Below are positions 1-12,000 of a stretch of DNA of 64,000 nt, one piece after another (position 1 is the stretch's first letter; every line of letters begins with the position of its first letter). Location: assembly GCA_963920765.1 (NCBI GenBank), contig OY987249.1:20556483-20620482 (forward strand). The letters are read 5' to 3'. The stretch comes from Ulota crispa. Lineage: Eukaryota > Streptophyta > Bryopsida > Orthotrichales > Orthotrichaceae. The translations under genes and the position numbers were made by a program. The notes under the pieces are model-generated. The model was not told the DNA's origin. It was given only the letters and a program-made list of their open reading frames with translations, and did not search any database.

Positions 1-735
1 TAATGGGTATTAACGCAGTTTTCTTGTAGTACATCAATCTAAAGAACCAATTTCAAATTTTTTACTTTAAAAAAAATGAAATTCTTAAAGAGATTTTTGG
101 TTTGCCCATCCTCCTCCATTTTCTAGAAATTCATGCATAACCTTTTCAATAAATGTCAAAATGAAGAAAAAATTAGATGCCCATTCAAATCTTTGAGTTC
201 CCCATCTTCCATAAAAGCTTTAGAAAATTACACAAAGTAGTTTGGTTGTAAGTACACTTGCGTACATTAAAAATCAGAATCTTGATTTGAGCCAATCAGC
301 TTTTTTTAAACTTAAACATGGAGTATAATTGGTCCATTTTGGTAGGAAAAAATATCATTGCATCCTTATGCAATATAAAGCAAGTATACCAAATTCTAGT
401 TCCTAAAAACCAAAAATCCATTTTTGGTGAAATATTTTGTAAGCAATTCATGGTTTTACATGATAATTTTTTGAATAATAGTAGTGATGAATTTTTGAGA
501 TTTGATTCCATGGATATGTAGGAAACATCCATATGAACATCTTCCATGCTAAAAAAACCTCCCTTAAGTAACAAAAACTTTACCAGCAAAAGATTCAATG
601 AAAGTTGTGATAGACCAAAATTTTGTAAAATACATATTTTTTTATGAAAATCAAATTTTGTTGTTGGATTCAAATACTGTAACTAAGTTTGTATCTCTAA
701 ACATCATATTTTGTTTACTTAACAAAAATCTAGTA

Positions 736-736
<1 letters not shown>

Positions 737-786
<50 letters not shown>
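737..786. repeat. (TA)n microsatellite
   Basis: About 25 uninterrupted TA units lie directly left of the MITE at 788. A shorter TA run (1033-1045) follows the MITE, so the MITE probably inserted into the microsatellite. Confidence 0.95.
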
Positions 787-787
<1 letters not shown>

Positions 788-789
<2 letters not shown>

Positions 790-1033
790 GGAATTACTAC
801 AGCAACACCCTAAAATGCTAATGGGACACCCCCTATGAGCATGAAAATGTGATTTTTAATAATATTACATTTTTTTTTTGTGTTTGTCATGTTTTCTTTC
901 AAGGAGGTGATAATGTTGTGATTGAATGAATGATGGGCCACTTAATAAATAAAAAATAGCACTAAATTATCAAATTTCATGCTCAAAAGGGGTGTCTCGT
1001 TAACAATTTAGGGTGTAGCTATAGTAATTCCCT
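788..1033. mobile_element. MITE with AGGGAATTACTA termini
   Basis: The left end AGGGAATTACTACAGCAACA pairs with the right end read backwards (AGGGAATTACTATAGCTACA). The inner parts also match (TGAGCATGAAA / TTTCATGCTCA). A second, more diverged copy lies at 14537-14932. No coding capacity. Insertion into a TA repeat hides its target duplication. The second copy suggests 9 bp, which would fit a Mutator-like family (inference). Confidence 0.8.
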
Positions 1034-1345
1034 ATATATATATATTACAAAATTTGGGCCTATGATAAGTTTCACCAAATCTTTTGGAGCTCATATTTTT
1101 TGTTGTTTAGGGGGTTTTTTTAGCATGGATGATGTGCTTATGGTTGTTTCCTACATATCCATGAAATCAAATTTCAAAAATTCATCACCATTGTTTTTCA
1201 ATCAATTATCATGTAAAACCAAGAGTTTCTTATAAAATAATTCACCAAATTTTGATTTTAGGAACTAAAACTTGGTGTGCTTGATTGAAATTGCATAAAG
1301 GTGCAATGATAATTTTTTTGACAAAAATGTACCATTTACACTTCA

Positions 1346-1998
1346 CATTTCACCAGAAAATTTGAATGACTAAAATAAGCAGTTGGTAAGATTGGTGTAC
1401 TCCACTATACTTGTGAAAAAATTTGGTGATTGATAAATTATGACAATATGTAACAAGTTTGATGGTGTCAACCACAATCACAATCATCATCTCTGTATAA
1501 GTCAGTTTCAAAGCATTTACATTGTAATATCGAGGACATGAAAAGTGTCTATGCTTTACTGTAAGCAAGGATTATTAAATAACGTTGAACCTACTTTTAT
1601 CACTTTAATTTTTTTTAACGTATGATTAAACAAAGGCATAAATTATAAAAATTGGTTGTCATAACAAAATCAACACTACAGTAACGTTTTTGAATTACAT
1701 AAGTATAGTATGTTACTAAATCTCATTTGGCTACTCTATTACAATCACTCACGAAAAGCTCAAATAATTGATGCATTATGGTTTAGGCTCCTTATCACAT
1801 AAGAATTATCACATAAGAATTCATTGTTACTCAAAAAGTCATGCTAATAAGGCAACATTGTTGAAAATTTAAAATATGGAATGCACCAATACTAAGCAAT
1901 GTACAATTGAAGTTCAAGAATACTCAAGTCGTTTTGGAATCTTTTGGAATCTTGCTATATATAGCTTTTATTAGGAAATGACTAGAATCATTCTACCT
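1346..1998. other. No gene seen
   Basis: AT-rich sequence between repeats. I see no convincing open frame, RNA gene or terminal repeat. Confidence 0.5.
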
Positions 1999-2409
1999 TT
2001 AATCCTTTAACAACCGCAATTGATTCTAGGGGTGGGCAATCCTTTGTATGGCCATTTGGGGAAAATTTCAAAACTATTGAATACAAATGTCTACCACAAA
2101 TCTAACTATACATATGGAAGTATCTTGCAGGGTTTGTGTTATGCATCATGAATTATGCTCACTCTTTAGTTGTCATGGCCATCTTTTTACATTCATTGGC
2201 GTATTTTCAACTAGTACTCTTTTAGTTTTTTCAAGCCTCTGGCCACATGCCATCTCAGATTTACCTCATTATTGTCCTAAACTCTCCAGTTCCCAATTCC
2301 CCAAACATATCCCCTTGGATAATCACCACATTTATTGCCATTCTCTTCCTATACAGGGAAAAGGGGTCAGATTGACCGCAAAGTGGTGTACCGGTCGTTA
2401 AAGGGTTAA
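1999..2409. mobile_element. TTAA-bounded element (E1)
   Basis: The left end is TTAA followed by TCCTTTAACAACCG. The right end read backwards is TTAA followed by CCCTTTAACGACCG. The interior has no recognisable protein. It shares the TTAA boundary and CCC-type terminus with the larger group described in the findings, but its inner terminal sequence is different, so it is a separate subfamily. Confidence 0.6.
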
Positions 2410-2855
2410 TCAATTCTAGCAATTTGTCAAAGGAGATTTGGTTTTTTGATTGCTACGGTGTATTTGTGCAATTTGGCATTATTGCTCATTTTTTGGGCTA
2501 TGTAAGATGGTGTGAAACAATTTATTTGTACATGTGACATGAATGTTTGGCCATTAGCTATAAGTTTTGGAAGACTTTTTTTGTATTCATGAATTGAGGC
2601 AAAGATGGTTGAGATTTGATACTTGGTTCAATTTGTGGGCAAAATAAAAGTATAAGGAAAATTGAAGTGGTATAAAGGCATTCCTTTGCAACAAAATTGA
2701 AAAGGTTGTATGAAGACTTAGATCTTGAATTCCCAAATATGAACTTTGAGTTCTCTCAAATGTAAGTATTTTTTCTACATACAAGTGCACCCTACATTCT
2801 AAAACTATGTAATGGACAAACAACAAAACTCTATACGTGGATTGTACTCATGCCA

Positions 2856-2939
2856 ATGGATTGCAATGTTTGCTAGTAAGAAAATGGATTGCAACATTTG
2901 CTAGTAAGAAAATGGATTGCAATGTTTGCTAGTAAGAAG
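2856..2939. repeat. Three tandem copies of a 28-bp unit
   Basis: Units start at 2856, 2884 and 2912. Each begins ATGGATTGCAA and ends GCTAGTAAGAAA or nearly so. Function unknown. Confidence 0.9.
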
Positions 2940-2974
2940 CTCAGTTGATTTTGAGATATAGAATGGTGAAAATG

Positions 2975-2977
<3 letters not shown>

Positions 2978-3018
<41 letters not shown>
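2978..3018. repeat. (TA)n microsatellite
   Basis: About 20 TA units in otherwise AT-rich intergenic DNA. Confidence 0.95.
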
Positions 3019-3022
<4 letters not shown>

Positions 3023-4289
3023 CTAATTTGCAAAAGTTGAGTTCATGGCAAACATTGCAATACTCCTCCTAAATAAGTGTAAGTGCTTAAGTGCTTAGGA
3101 GGATTTGTCATTCCTTGTCCAAAGGCAATTTATGGTATCATTGAGTGGTTGTTGACAACACCAATAATGTAGAGTTTTTACTAGCAACAAGTTTGTAGAT
3201 TTGTGGGACAATTTTTTGTAGTTCATTGAAGTTCTGAACTCAATCATTAGATGTTGTAACAATATTAGATTTTGAGAATAACATGGCAATGATAGTCAAC
3301 AATAGCATATATTTGACAACTTGCAATTGTGAACCAAATATAAAACTTTCTTCCTAATATTTTTAAATATATGAAATTATTAAATCAATATAATTTGCTT
3401 ATGTAATTGAACTTTGTAGGATTTGAATATCTATGCAATCTTACCTTAATTTTTTGCATGCCACATGTAACATCACAAAGCCTGAAGCGTGACTACTTGA
3501 CCTCTAAAATATCAGATACCTCATTTCTCATAAACTTAACTTATAACAACTTGCTTATACAGACAGAGACCATATAAAAGAACTGCCTAAAGACATTGGC
3601 AATCATATGCTCAAGCACTTAACAAGTCCTTGATTATGAATATACATGTTGTAATCTTCTTGAAAAACTCTTGAAAAACTAAAATGAGGATTTTGCATAA
3701 TTATGTATGACTAAAAATAGTCATCACAATGAGTATTGACGAGATTAGTTGTAGTGAATTAGAGAATAACCTAAATTTCATTTCATAATAAAGGTTACAT
3801 AAAACACAAAAAGATGTAGTTGTGTTTGCACCAAGAGTTCAAGGGGGTCAAACCTAAAAGTAAGATTTTTCAAAATTTAACCTCTCCACACAAAGAACAA
3901 AGACCATATGACTAGTACTAATTGTGCTTGAAAGACGCAAATGACTGCACAGACAAGATATTACATCACATGGTTCATGCAATTCATTACAACCAAATCC
4001 AATCACATAATTTGTTTGAAAATCAATACTTTACTAGTCATAGTCAAGAAAAGCATTGTGCATAATTAGAATGAGTGAACCAAAGATTCTTCAAACTCAA
4101 CCACAATGATCACATAATGGAGCAAATTTTGTTGAGCACACCAAAAAAAAGATAAATATTAATATTAATCATTTGATTATAGTAGTCAAACCATCTAACA
4201 TCTTGTACAAGTTTGCAATTAAGGTTCCAAAATTTGGTGAGCAAGCGCTATTGGAAATAAAAATTGCCCCATATCACCAGATGGAGTCC
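3019..4289. other. No gene seen
   Basis: AT-rich intergenic DNA. Short open frames here have no recognisable motif. Confidence 0.5.
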
Positions 4290-5213
4290 TTAACCCCCTA
4301 AAGGTCCAAGGAACCCATTTTGGACTTTATGAGAACTCGGGCAGGCTCTATTGACTTCATAATTTGGAAATATTTTATGAAATTTTTAGGATGGATGCTA
4401 TTCATCATAATCTACATGTGAAGTTTTATTTCATGTCATTTGGATTAGTATTGCAAAAGTTAGAAGGTTTTTTCAATTTCAATGTCAAATCAAGCAGCAA
4501 AAAATATATTCTAATTATTTATTTATTTAATTATTTATAGAATTGTATAGATTGATACGTACTCAAAAAAAATTGAATGACTCAATTCCAAGTGATGAGG
4601 TAAGAGTTAAATGGAGTTTTCTTTTGCGGGCAATGAAGGTAGGAAGAGGGTAGAAAAAACATATAAAGTTATCTTTTACTCTCAATATTGAAAAATTGCA
4701 AATGAAAATGAAAATTAAAGTTACTAATTGTCTATTAAAGCATTCTCACCATTGGGAGTAACAATTTTCAAATTCTTTGAGAACTTATTAGCATATTGGT
4801 TATATCTTTCATTCATCAATACCTTTCACTTTACAATTTTTGTAAAAATGAATCTAAAGTTTTTTTGGTTAAATTTTTTTAGATATGCTTTCAACCCATT
4901 TTCCAACATATTGCAAAAATTGCACAAGAAATACAACATACGTGTTTGTTTCTAAAAATTTTGAAAATCAAAAATTCACCTTTTGGAAGGATTAGAAAAA
5001 CCTACATTTTGAAGTTTAGGCACAATGATCTTGCAATTGGTGGGGATATTCATTCTGAAATTTTGGGACAATGTATTTGTGCAAGCCAACCAAAAGATCC
5101 TATGGTTGGATTTGTTAAAAAGTAAGTTTCAATGAAGATTTTGACCTTGGTTTGGGGACTAGTATTTTGAAGCAGTTTTGGGCCTCTAAACACAAAATAG
5201 CTTTAGGGGTTAA
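4290..5213. mobile_element. TTAA-bounded element (E2)
   Basis: Starts TTAACCCCCTAAAGGTCCAA. It ends CTTTAGGGGTTAA, whose reverse complement is TTAACCCCTAAAG. Only about 9 bases of terminus match beyond TTAA, so the pairing of these two ends is less sure than for the later copies. No transposase frame. Confidence 0.5.
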
Positions 5214-6249
5214 TATGTTGGCGCAACATGGATTTTTTCATTCAAAGTGGTGCTTGTTGCAATTTTATTTTAATGTTTTCTAAAGTCAATTTAATAAAAC
5301 ATTTTCCAAAGTCATGAAATAGAATCACATTTTCTTGAGCTTTGTGTATTATAAATAACTATTAACACTACCAATAGCGTTAGGACTTCATGAACCTCTC
5401 TAAAACCTCATATTCATGAAAATGGGAGTTTTCCATTGAAATGAGAGGTAATTTAAAAGAAATTCAACAAAAGTATGTCAATTCAACTTGATTTGAGCTG
5501 AATTGACATAAAACCTTTTAGATTTGACCTAAAATTGAAAGGTTTTATGTCTCATTTGGTTATTTTGGGAGGTGCCAAATCTCCTATTTTAATGAATATG
5601 GCGCTCTAATTGTTTGTGATTAGAATTATGTCTTATTTAGTCATTGATTATATACATTGGCATTCTAGTAGTGTTAAATTATATGTTCAATAAGTTATAT
5701 GAGGAGAATTAACATGATTATTAAATTAAATTCCAAAAATTAGGAAGTGGAAGGATGGCAACTAATGTATATGTGTATTTAATTTCCTAACAAGAACCAT
5801 ACAATGGTCATGTTTTGGGTGTTTTGTCCAAAAAAATTGTTGCAGATGATGTGGGGAGAAATCTCATCATCAAAAGGGGGTTTCACCCATCAACTTTTTC
5901 AGTGACTTACGTCGCAATTCACCTTGGTGAATTCACTATTGAACAACTAGGTGAGTCACCTCTAAACTTTACTCCTCACATGATTCACATTAGCAATGAA
6001 CTTCAGAAACTCACTTTTGTGCGGCCCATCCTCTCTGGTGTCTCACACGCTTAGACGCCCAACTTGTACACAAAACCCTAATTGCAAACTCACGAGTGTG
6101 TTAGACTTTTAGCGTGTGAGTGAAGAAAAATAATACACCAATGAGTGGGGATCCTGTGAGGTGAGAAATTCATAGGCCAGTTTTTATGTTTGAACCCCTA
6201 AATTGTTGAAAGTAGGATTTTGACCAAAGTTTTATACACTTTACTTTCA
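5214..6249. other. Intergenic; small hairpins
   Basis: No gene recognised. A palindrome near 5473-5517 (ATGTCAATTCA ... TGAATTGACAT) is followed directly by a second stem (AAACCTTTTAGA ... AAAGGTTTT). An open frame at 5815-6054 encodes 79 residues with no recognised domain. I do not call it a gene. Confidence 0.5.
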
Positions 6250-7412
6250 ATTAGTTTTGCATAAAAATTGCCACTTGTAGTTATGGTAGGGGAGTGGTAG
6301 GGCGGAAGACCAGTGGGGAGGAGAGGGGAGGAGAGGGGAGGAAGCATTGACTGGGCAGGGCAGGTGTAACCTGACTTCGTGCTGGTGCCGATGGAGACGG
6401 GAGATGGAGACGGGCCGTGGCATGGCATCGCTTGCTGGGCTGGGAGGCCATGGCGAGCCATGGCGAGCCATGGTGAGCCATGGCAGCTCTTGTGCCTGTC
6501 GCGCTAAGCTCACGGGGTAGTCAGTAACTTAGTGTGAGGACGGGGGCCAGGCCAGGCCATGCGAGGCGCGACAGTATTGGTGAGCAAGTGAGCAGAGCGA
6601 AGCAGAAGAGGCGACTGACTACGTTTGTTTTGATGGCAAGAATTGCAGCAGATGCCGTCTTGACGCTCTTTTGTCATTTTTTTTTTTCCTTCTTTCGTTC
6701 TTTGCTTGCATGACAACGGAGTGGCGTCGTAGACAGACCTGCCTCTGCGTCTTCGCCACAGGCTCCTCCTACCGGTTCTCCGCATTAAGATGCTTACTCT
6801 CTCCGTGGCATTCGGCCAGCATCCGAGCGCAGCTCTTTGCTGTCTGTTACTCTGAGTGGTGGCGCCCACGAGGTCTGTGGCCCTGTTCTAATTTCACCTT
6901 GTGGCAGTCGGAGTGGCAGTCGGAGTGCTAGTTGCTGGTGCTTCCTCGCCCCCTCCCCTGCTAACTAGCATACTCTGCTGCTCCAATATGCTATGCAGCT
7001 CACCGCACTGCACTGCACTGCAGTGCGCCTCTTGGGCAATTCTCTCCTCTTCCGCCGTACCACCCGCATGTCCTCCGCGCCCTCTCACTCGTGACCATGT
7101 CTAAGTTAGGCTTGTCTCTCCATGCGCGCGGCCGCTCTCGGCTGATTTGATTCCTCCCCCCCTCTCTCTCTCTCTATTTTTCCCCTCGTTTTTCTGCGCA
7201 AGTCTCTAGCGGTCTCCGCTCTCGGGCCCTCCTTGGTACGTGCTGCGGCTTTGCTTCCTTCCCTCTCTCGTGTGACCCTCCGACGTCTCAATATCATCTT
7301 GCCATGTCCCTGTTTCTCCCGCCCCACTCCTGCGCTTGCTCATATCTCTTTAGGCAGTCTCCCTTTTGCTTCACCTTCCTTTAACCGAGGGAGGGACGTT
7401 TTCCTGCCCACG
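6250..7412 (+). promoter_or_regulatory. GC-rich promoter/leader region of the XRCC4-like gene
   Basis: Base composition changes sharply at about 6250 from AT-rich to GC-rich. A 10-bp repeat (CCATGGCGAG-type) recurs at about 6440-6485. From about 7140 a pyrimidine-rich tract with runs of TC leads to the ATG at 7413. A similar CT-rich leader precedes NFS1 at 23137. This suggests the transcription start and 5' untranslated region lie here, but I cannot place a TATA box or the start itself. Open frames on both strands here are what GC-rich DNA gives by chance. Confidence 0.45.
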
Positions 7413-8299
7413 ATGGTGGAGGTGCCAGGTGATACTCACACCGTCACCTGCACGCGCCTGACTCTGCTGGGTGGAAGCCGCATCCATCTCTGCACTAAGT
7501 GGTTTAATACCAGCTTTTCCGTCACAGCTCTAGATTTTCCGCGCTCCTGGTCATGCCACGGTATGTTCCTGTGATTTATTTCTTGGCATCTATTTTTCTG
7601 CATTTTGTTTTTGAGCCTTCCCTTCATAGACTGGCAGCTTTTGTCAAGTTTATTTTCTGACGTTACCACCTAGACCTTGGTTGGGGTTGCATTTGATTGT
7701 ATTAATGGTTTGAGTTTGGTTTCTTAGTGCACTAGGAATGGAATCCGAGATGCTCGCGTCAAACTTAGACTCACCTTGTATTGTTGTATATGTATGTATA
7801 TATGGCGTGCGTGCTCCGGCTATGGGGACGTGGTTTGTAAACAAACAGTGCCCAAGCAGGAGGTAGAGAAAATAGCGGCAGAAATGGAAGTGGATTGCGA
7901 GGAATTTCTCTCTCAGGCCCGTCTATATTTGGGTGAGGGTGTTTCAGACTCTCAGTATTCGTTTACGGCACTAGCTCGACTGCCAAACGTAATGCGGGTA
8001 CACATCTCTCTTTCTATCTCCCTGGCCTACATAAGTTTTCCGTAGCCTAGGGATTTGTTCATTTGCCTTCTTTTTTGCTCCCCTTTTTTCGCCCTTTTCT
8101 TTTGCATTTGTGATGGCTGAGAAGGTGTTATTGCCTGCACACTAATTAATGTCCATCATTGCAGCTGTCTTGGACCACAAGTGACACGATATACCATGAA
8201 GATCCGAGGGTGTCACTTTTTCTTCAAGAAGATAATAACACAATGGAACGCGTACCGGTATTCTTGGACGTGCTAGTGGACTCAACTTTCATATTGAAG
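7413..8299 (+). CDS. XRCC4-like N-terminal head domain (3 exons)
   Basis: XRCC4 is the scaffold that binds DNA ligase IV in non-homologous end joining. Proposed exons are 7413-7560, 7849-7997 and 8165-8299, with GT-AG borders and compatible phases (1, 0, 0). The start is the ATG at 7413, right after the CT-rich leader. The 144-residue product has the order expected of a plant XRCC4 head: SRIHLCTKWFNTSF, then SWSCH, then EVEKIAAEMEVDCEEFL, YLGEG, YSF, LSWTT and FLDVLVDSTFILK. In plant XRCC4 the last motif leads straight into the long coiled coil that holds ligase IV. That coiled coil is not recognisable between 8300 and 9030. A possible remnant follows at 9031 (KLNKSKKVRQL, like the LN-KK-K-R-L motif late in the coiled coil). 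The gene is therefore truncated, or fused to the DUF3444 gene downstream. The family call rests on remembered motifs and has not been searched. Confidence 0.6.
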
Positions 8300-9003
8300 G
8301 TAGGTCCCGCTCCCGCGTCAGCACCTTTATTTTACAATGCTTAAGGTAACCTTACCTAAGATCGTCCCAATGAGCTCTGGGCATCGTTGGCATGCAATAG
8401 AACACAAGGACATCTTGTGCAATTTGGGAGATGTTTACTACGCAAAGTACAGGCGCTTGTCTAAAATTTTAGAGGCACACTGAAGTATTCATAGGTGTTA
8501 GTTTATCAAGGTGAAGGTGTGTTGGAGGGTAGAAGTGTAACCTAAGTGAATTTAAGTTCTATCTGATACGCACCAAGGAAAGATATTCATAACAGCAAAC
8601 GTACAAAAACCCTTGCAAAGTTGCCCATGGATTCATCGACCTTCAACTCCATTTTTCGGTATTATGCTTGTTCAGTTTCCTTCATGAACATAAAGTAGGG
8701 GGTCAAGGTTTGGTTGGTAGAGGATGATTTAAGATGTGGTTACCCGATGACATAATTCAAATGCAGCTCTCGCAGTTTTCTGCACGGAAACGTGACCGTG
8801 CAGTACCAATTAAATGGTTTAGGGTGATGGTTTGTATAGCGGACGAAGAGGCCATGTAGTGAAGCCATTGCTCGCCAGCGTAGTAAGCCTATGGGTTGCT
8901 TGGTCCTCGATCTGAGCCTTGTGGGACCCTCTGGGACCATAGAGCATCTTATAGGACACGGAAGAGTAGAATAGAATGCGAGAGAGCAAACTTATCAATC
9001 ACA
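8300..9003 (+). other. Intron or gap between XRCC4-like and DUF3444 exons
   Basis: Follows the donor at 8300. No clear exon is seen. A short frame at about 8430-8480 reads DVYYAKYRRLSKILEA, which faintly resembles the YAKF...LN part of the XRCC4 coiled coil, but it has no convincing splice sites. An acceptor-like site lies at 9029-9030. Confidence 0.35.
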
Positions 9004-12000
9004 ATGGTGCGCATTCCATGTTGCATCCAGGATATAGTGGCGAGGCGCAAGCTTAACAAGAGCAAGAAGGTCCGCCAACTGGCGATGCGGTTTTCAGCAT
9101 TAGAGAAGGTCCGGAAACGAAATTTGTCCCAGCAAGTCCCTGTCAGAGAGGTGATGCGTGTAGGATTGGACGGGCTAGTCGTCAAATCCGAATTTCCAAA
9201 CAGCGAGCCGAATTTTAGTTACCCCACGGTCAGCTATGAGCCCGCTTCAGGGCTGAGTACTCTCACGCATCCGCAGAGCCTGACAGCAGCTCTGGATGGC
9301 AGAGCTCAGCAACACGGCCTCCGAGCTTCTGCTATAGAGAACTCGAAATCGCCGAGACGGGTATTACAGTCAGTCTCGTCGACCTCTAAGGCGCTGAACC
9401 TGGGAGTTTACAATGCCGGGAGGCTCGTCGTGGAGGAGGAGGAGGCTGTGCCTTGCTATGGCCACCAGACCTCGGCTTTCTGCTTCGATCGGCCGAATGG
9501 CTTGGGGAATTACGTGGGAGTGACTCCTGGGCAGCTGAGTTCCTATGCAGCTAGGTATCATGAGAGTAGGAGAGAGCAGGCACAGGCACAGGCGCAGGCA
9601 CAGGCACAGGTGAGCGTGCAGCGGTTGAGGGCCCTCGACCAGCGAGAGGAGGCCGCCCAAGTTTCGATGACCAACGATCACGATTATATCCTGGACCGAG
9701 TGGGCTCCTCCCAGTTGAAGTTGCCTGTGAAAGCGGATGTGTGCGACGGATTGGACGGACTTCCACCACCAAACTATTCCCCGGACTTTGCGTCGAGGCT
9801 GTACGAGCACGGACTATCCTCGTGGGCGCCACCCCGCACACTCATCGCAACTCCGGCTGCTGTTGATATTGGCTCCACGAGCAGGCCGTCGCCTACGTTT
9901 CCCGATGTCGTATTGCCCAAGAATTTTCACAATGCCCATACCCCGACTGGTGACAAGGGCGTCCTGTCGCATGAATCCAGAAAGCTGGGCATGGCGAACC
10001 CTTCCGATGGCAGTGGCTGGATCAACCCTCGCAAATCCAGCTCTCGTGTGGACGACCGAGGTTTTGCAGGGTCGACGAGACGGAATGCAAGCCAAGGTCC
10101 AGAGAACATCGTCATGCTCAGTGATAGTGACGAAGAGGGCTACCGCAATATTGAAGTTGATCCTGGCGTCTTGGATGATGCAGACATGCTGAACCGAAGG
10201 ATGCCTCCTGCACTGGAAGGCTTGTCCGATGAACCCAACAGTAGACTTACAATTAGGGCTGGCCTCTTGAATGACCCAATGCCTTTGCATTGGGGAGGGA
10301 ACATTGAGGTACTGAATATGAACGTTTCAAAGGCGATAAGCGAGCGTAGTCGATCGAGGCTGGAACCTGATGCGCAGGCCTCGCACGACTGGCCAAGCAG
10401 GTCACGGAAGCGGAAGGGAAGGGACGACGCCTGTGAGGACAGGACCGATATCTTTGTGGAAGGAAAACGTGCCCTAGCGAACGGGTTTCTTTCGGAGGAA
10501 CAGGTCTTATCATCTAGAGGAAGCCTCTCAAGAAACAGAAGCGGACTGGACGCACAGGCTTTTGTGCCCGCGAGCACGGCTCCTTATATGAAGGTGGAGG
10601 GTGCGAATTTAAGCGAACAGAACGCAGTTTGGCAGTCCGAGATCCATCCTAATGAGAAGCCTTCTAATACTTTCAATTATGGAAGCAGGTACCACGTCGT
10701 TCCATCAAGTTTGCTACATTTGCTTCTGTTGTTGTCTTTAGGGTTTTCCTCGAGATATCGGTTTGTATCTGAGCTCCCCTGTCAGGTTTCTATTCTAAAT
10801 CAAGCAACAATCAAGCTGTTTGTGCTGCAAGCTCAACAAATCGTCCTGCCCAATGTTGCTTACTGATCTCGTTGGCATCGGTTTTGAGGTTGATTAGGGC
10901 ACAGTGGAAACCGGCTTACCACACTGCCGATAATCGCAACGAGAAGCTTTCTAGTGCTTTAAACTCTGAAAACCGGTATGTCGTTAATACTTCCATTCGG
11001 CTTAATATACTGATGGTCCAGAGATACTGAGTGTTTCCTGGATTCATAGGGACCTATTCGAGCTTCTATTGGCTGTTGATCACTCTATGTAAGGAAGGGC
11101 CTGTCAAATATTATGTAAAATGAAGGTTTTCCACAAGCATCTAGTAGATAGCATAGTTTTCACGAAGTCACCGTACGATTGTAGTATGCATCCAATATCT
11201 ACTGATCTCGTTACCATGGTGCTGAGGTGGGCCAGACCACCGCGGAGCACATGGATATCGGAAGCTAAAACTGAAGGAACGTCGAGGGATGCGCAGATAC
11301 AAGTCGTAAACTCTGCGACAGGAGGATCAGGCCATGTAGGAGATTATTCTACAGAAAACGTTTTGAACACAAGCTCACCATGTGATACGAAACACTTAGA
11401 CACCCCGGTTTCATTGAAGAAGCTTGATAGGAGTTTTGATGTAGGTGATTTTCCTCATAGCGGTTCTGAACAATTTCGATCACCGAAAGAGGTTCCGAAC
11501 ACCAACTTTACCCGAAGTGAAGAGAACAGTGGCAGAGAGCGCCTGGAGAATATAGCTGGGGGTATAGCCGGAAATCCAGAGAGAAGTTCCACCAGAGAAA
11601 TGGAGTCGACCAAGAAGGGGGTTTCTTGTGACGTTCCACAGCTCGAGATTGTAAAAGTGGAGAGGGAGTTCATTGCCGTGGAGAATGATGGTGACAGTGA
11701 CAGTGTCGAAGAGCATTTTTATGAGCCCGGATTGAACAATGATAGCGAGGGAATGACTGGTGCTGGTGATACCGTTGCCCTGGCAATCAGACGAAGGGAG
11801 AACTCAGCATCCATAAGGCCGCTAGAGGAAGGGGTGCTGGCTCGAAAATTACCTGGTCGCAGGGGACGTCCCCCAGGCAGCAAAGGCCAATCCTATTCCA
11901 AGCCAACGAAATCTTTGTCGCAAGGTAACCATGTCTTGTCCTCCTCTTTGGTCGCTTCACAATAGCCTTTCTGTTTCCCGGCGATAAGATCTGACAATTC

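Larger units (their letters stand above)
318..1345. repeat. Foldback element with ~310-bp inverted arms
   Basis: About 310 bases from 318 reappear as a reverse complement ending near 1345. Both arms carry the same run of landmarks, such as GATGAATTTTTGA, CATGGATATGTAGGAAACA and CATGCTAAAAAAACC. The centre holds a TA microsatellite and an inserted MITE (788-1033). Single-arm relatives lie at about 28970-29220 and 48690-49080, so this is a dispersed family. Short open frames inside it are not conserved between copies and I do not regard them as genes. The class of transposon is not known to me. Confidence 0.8.

Noticed and set aside
6198-7104. Several overlapping open frames on both strands in the GC-rich block
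   Set aside because: GC-rich DNA has few stops by chance. Compositions are Arg/Pro/Ser-rich, without motifs, and overlap on both strands.
9370-10577. Long - strand open frames opposite the DUF3444 gene
   Set aside because: They are shadows of the GC-rich coding strand. The + strand has splice-consistent exons leading to a recognised domain.
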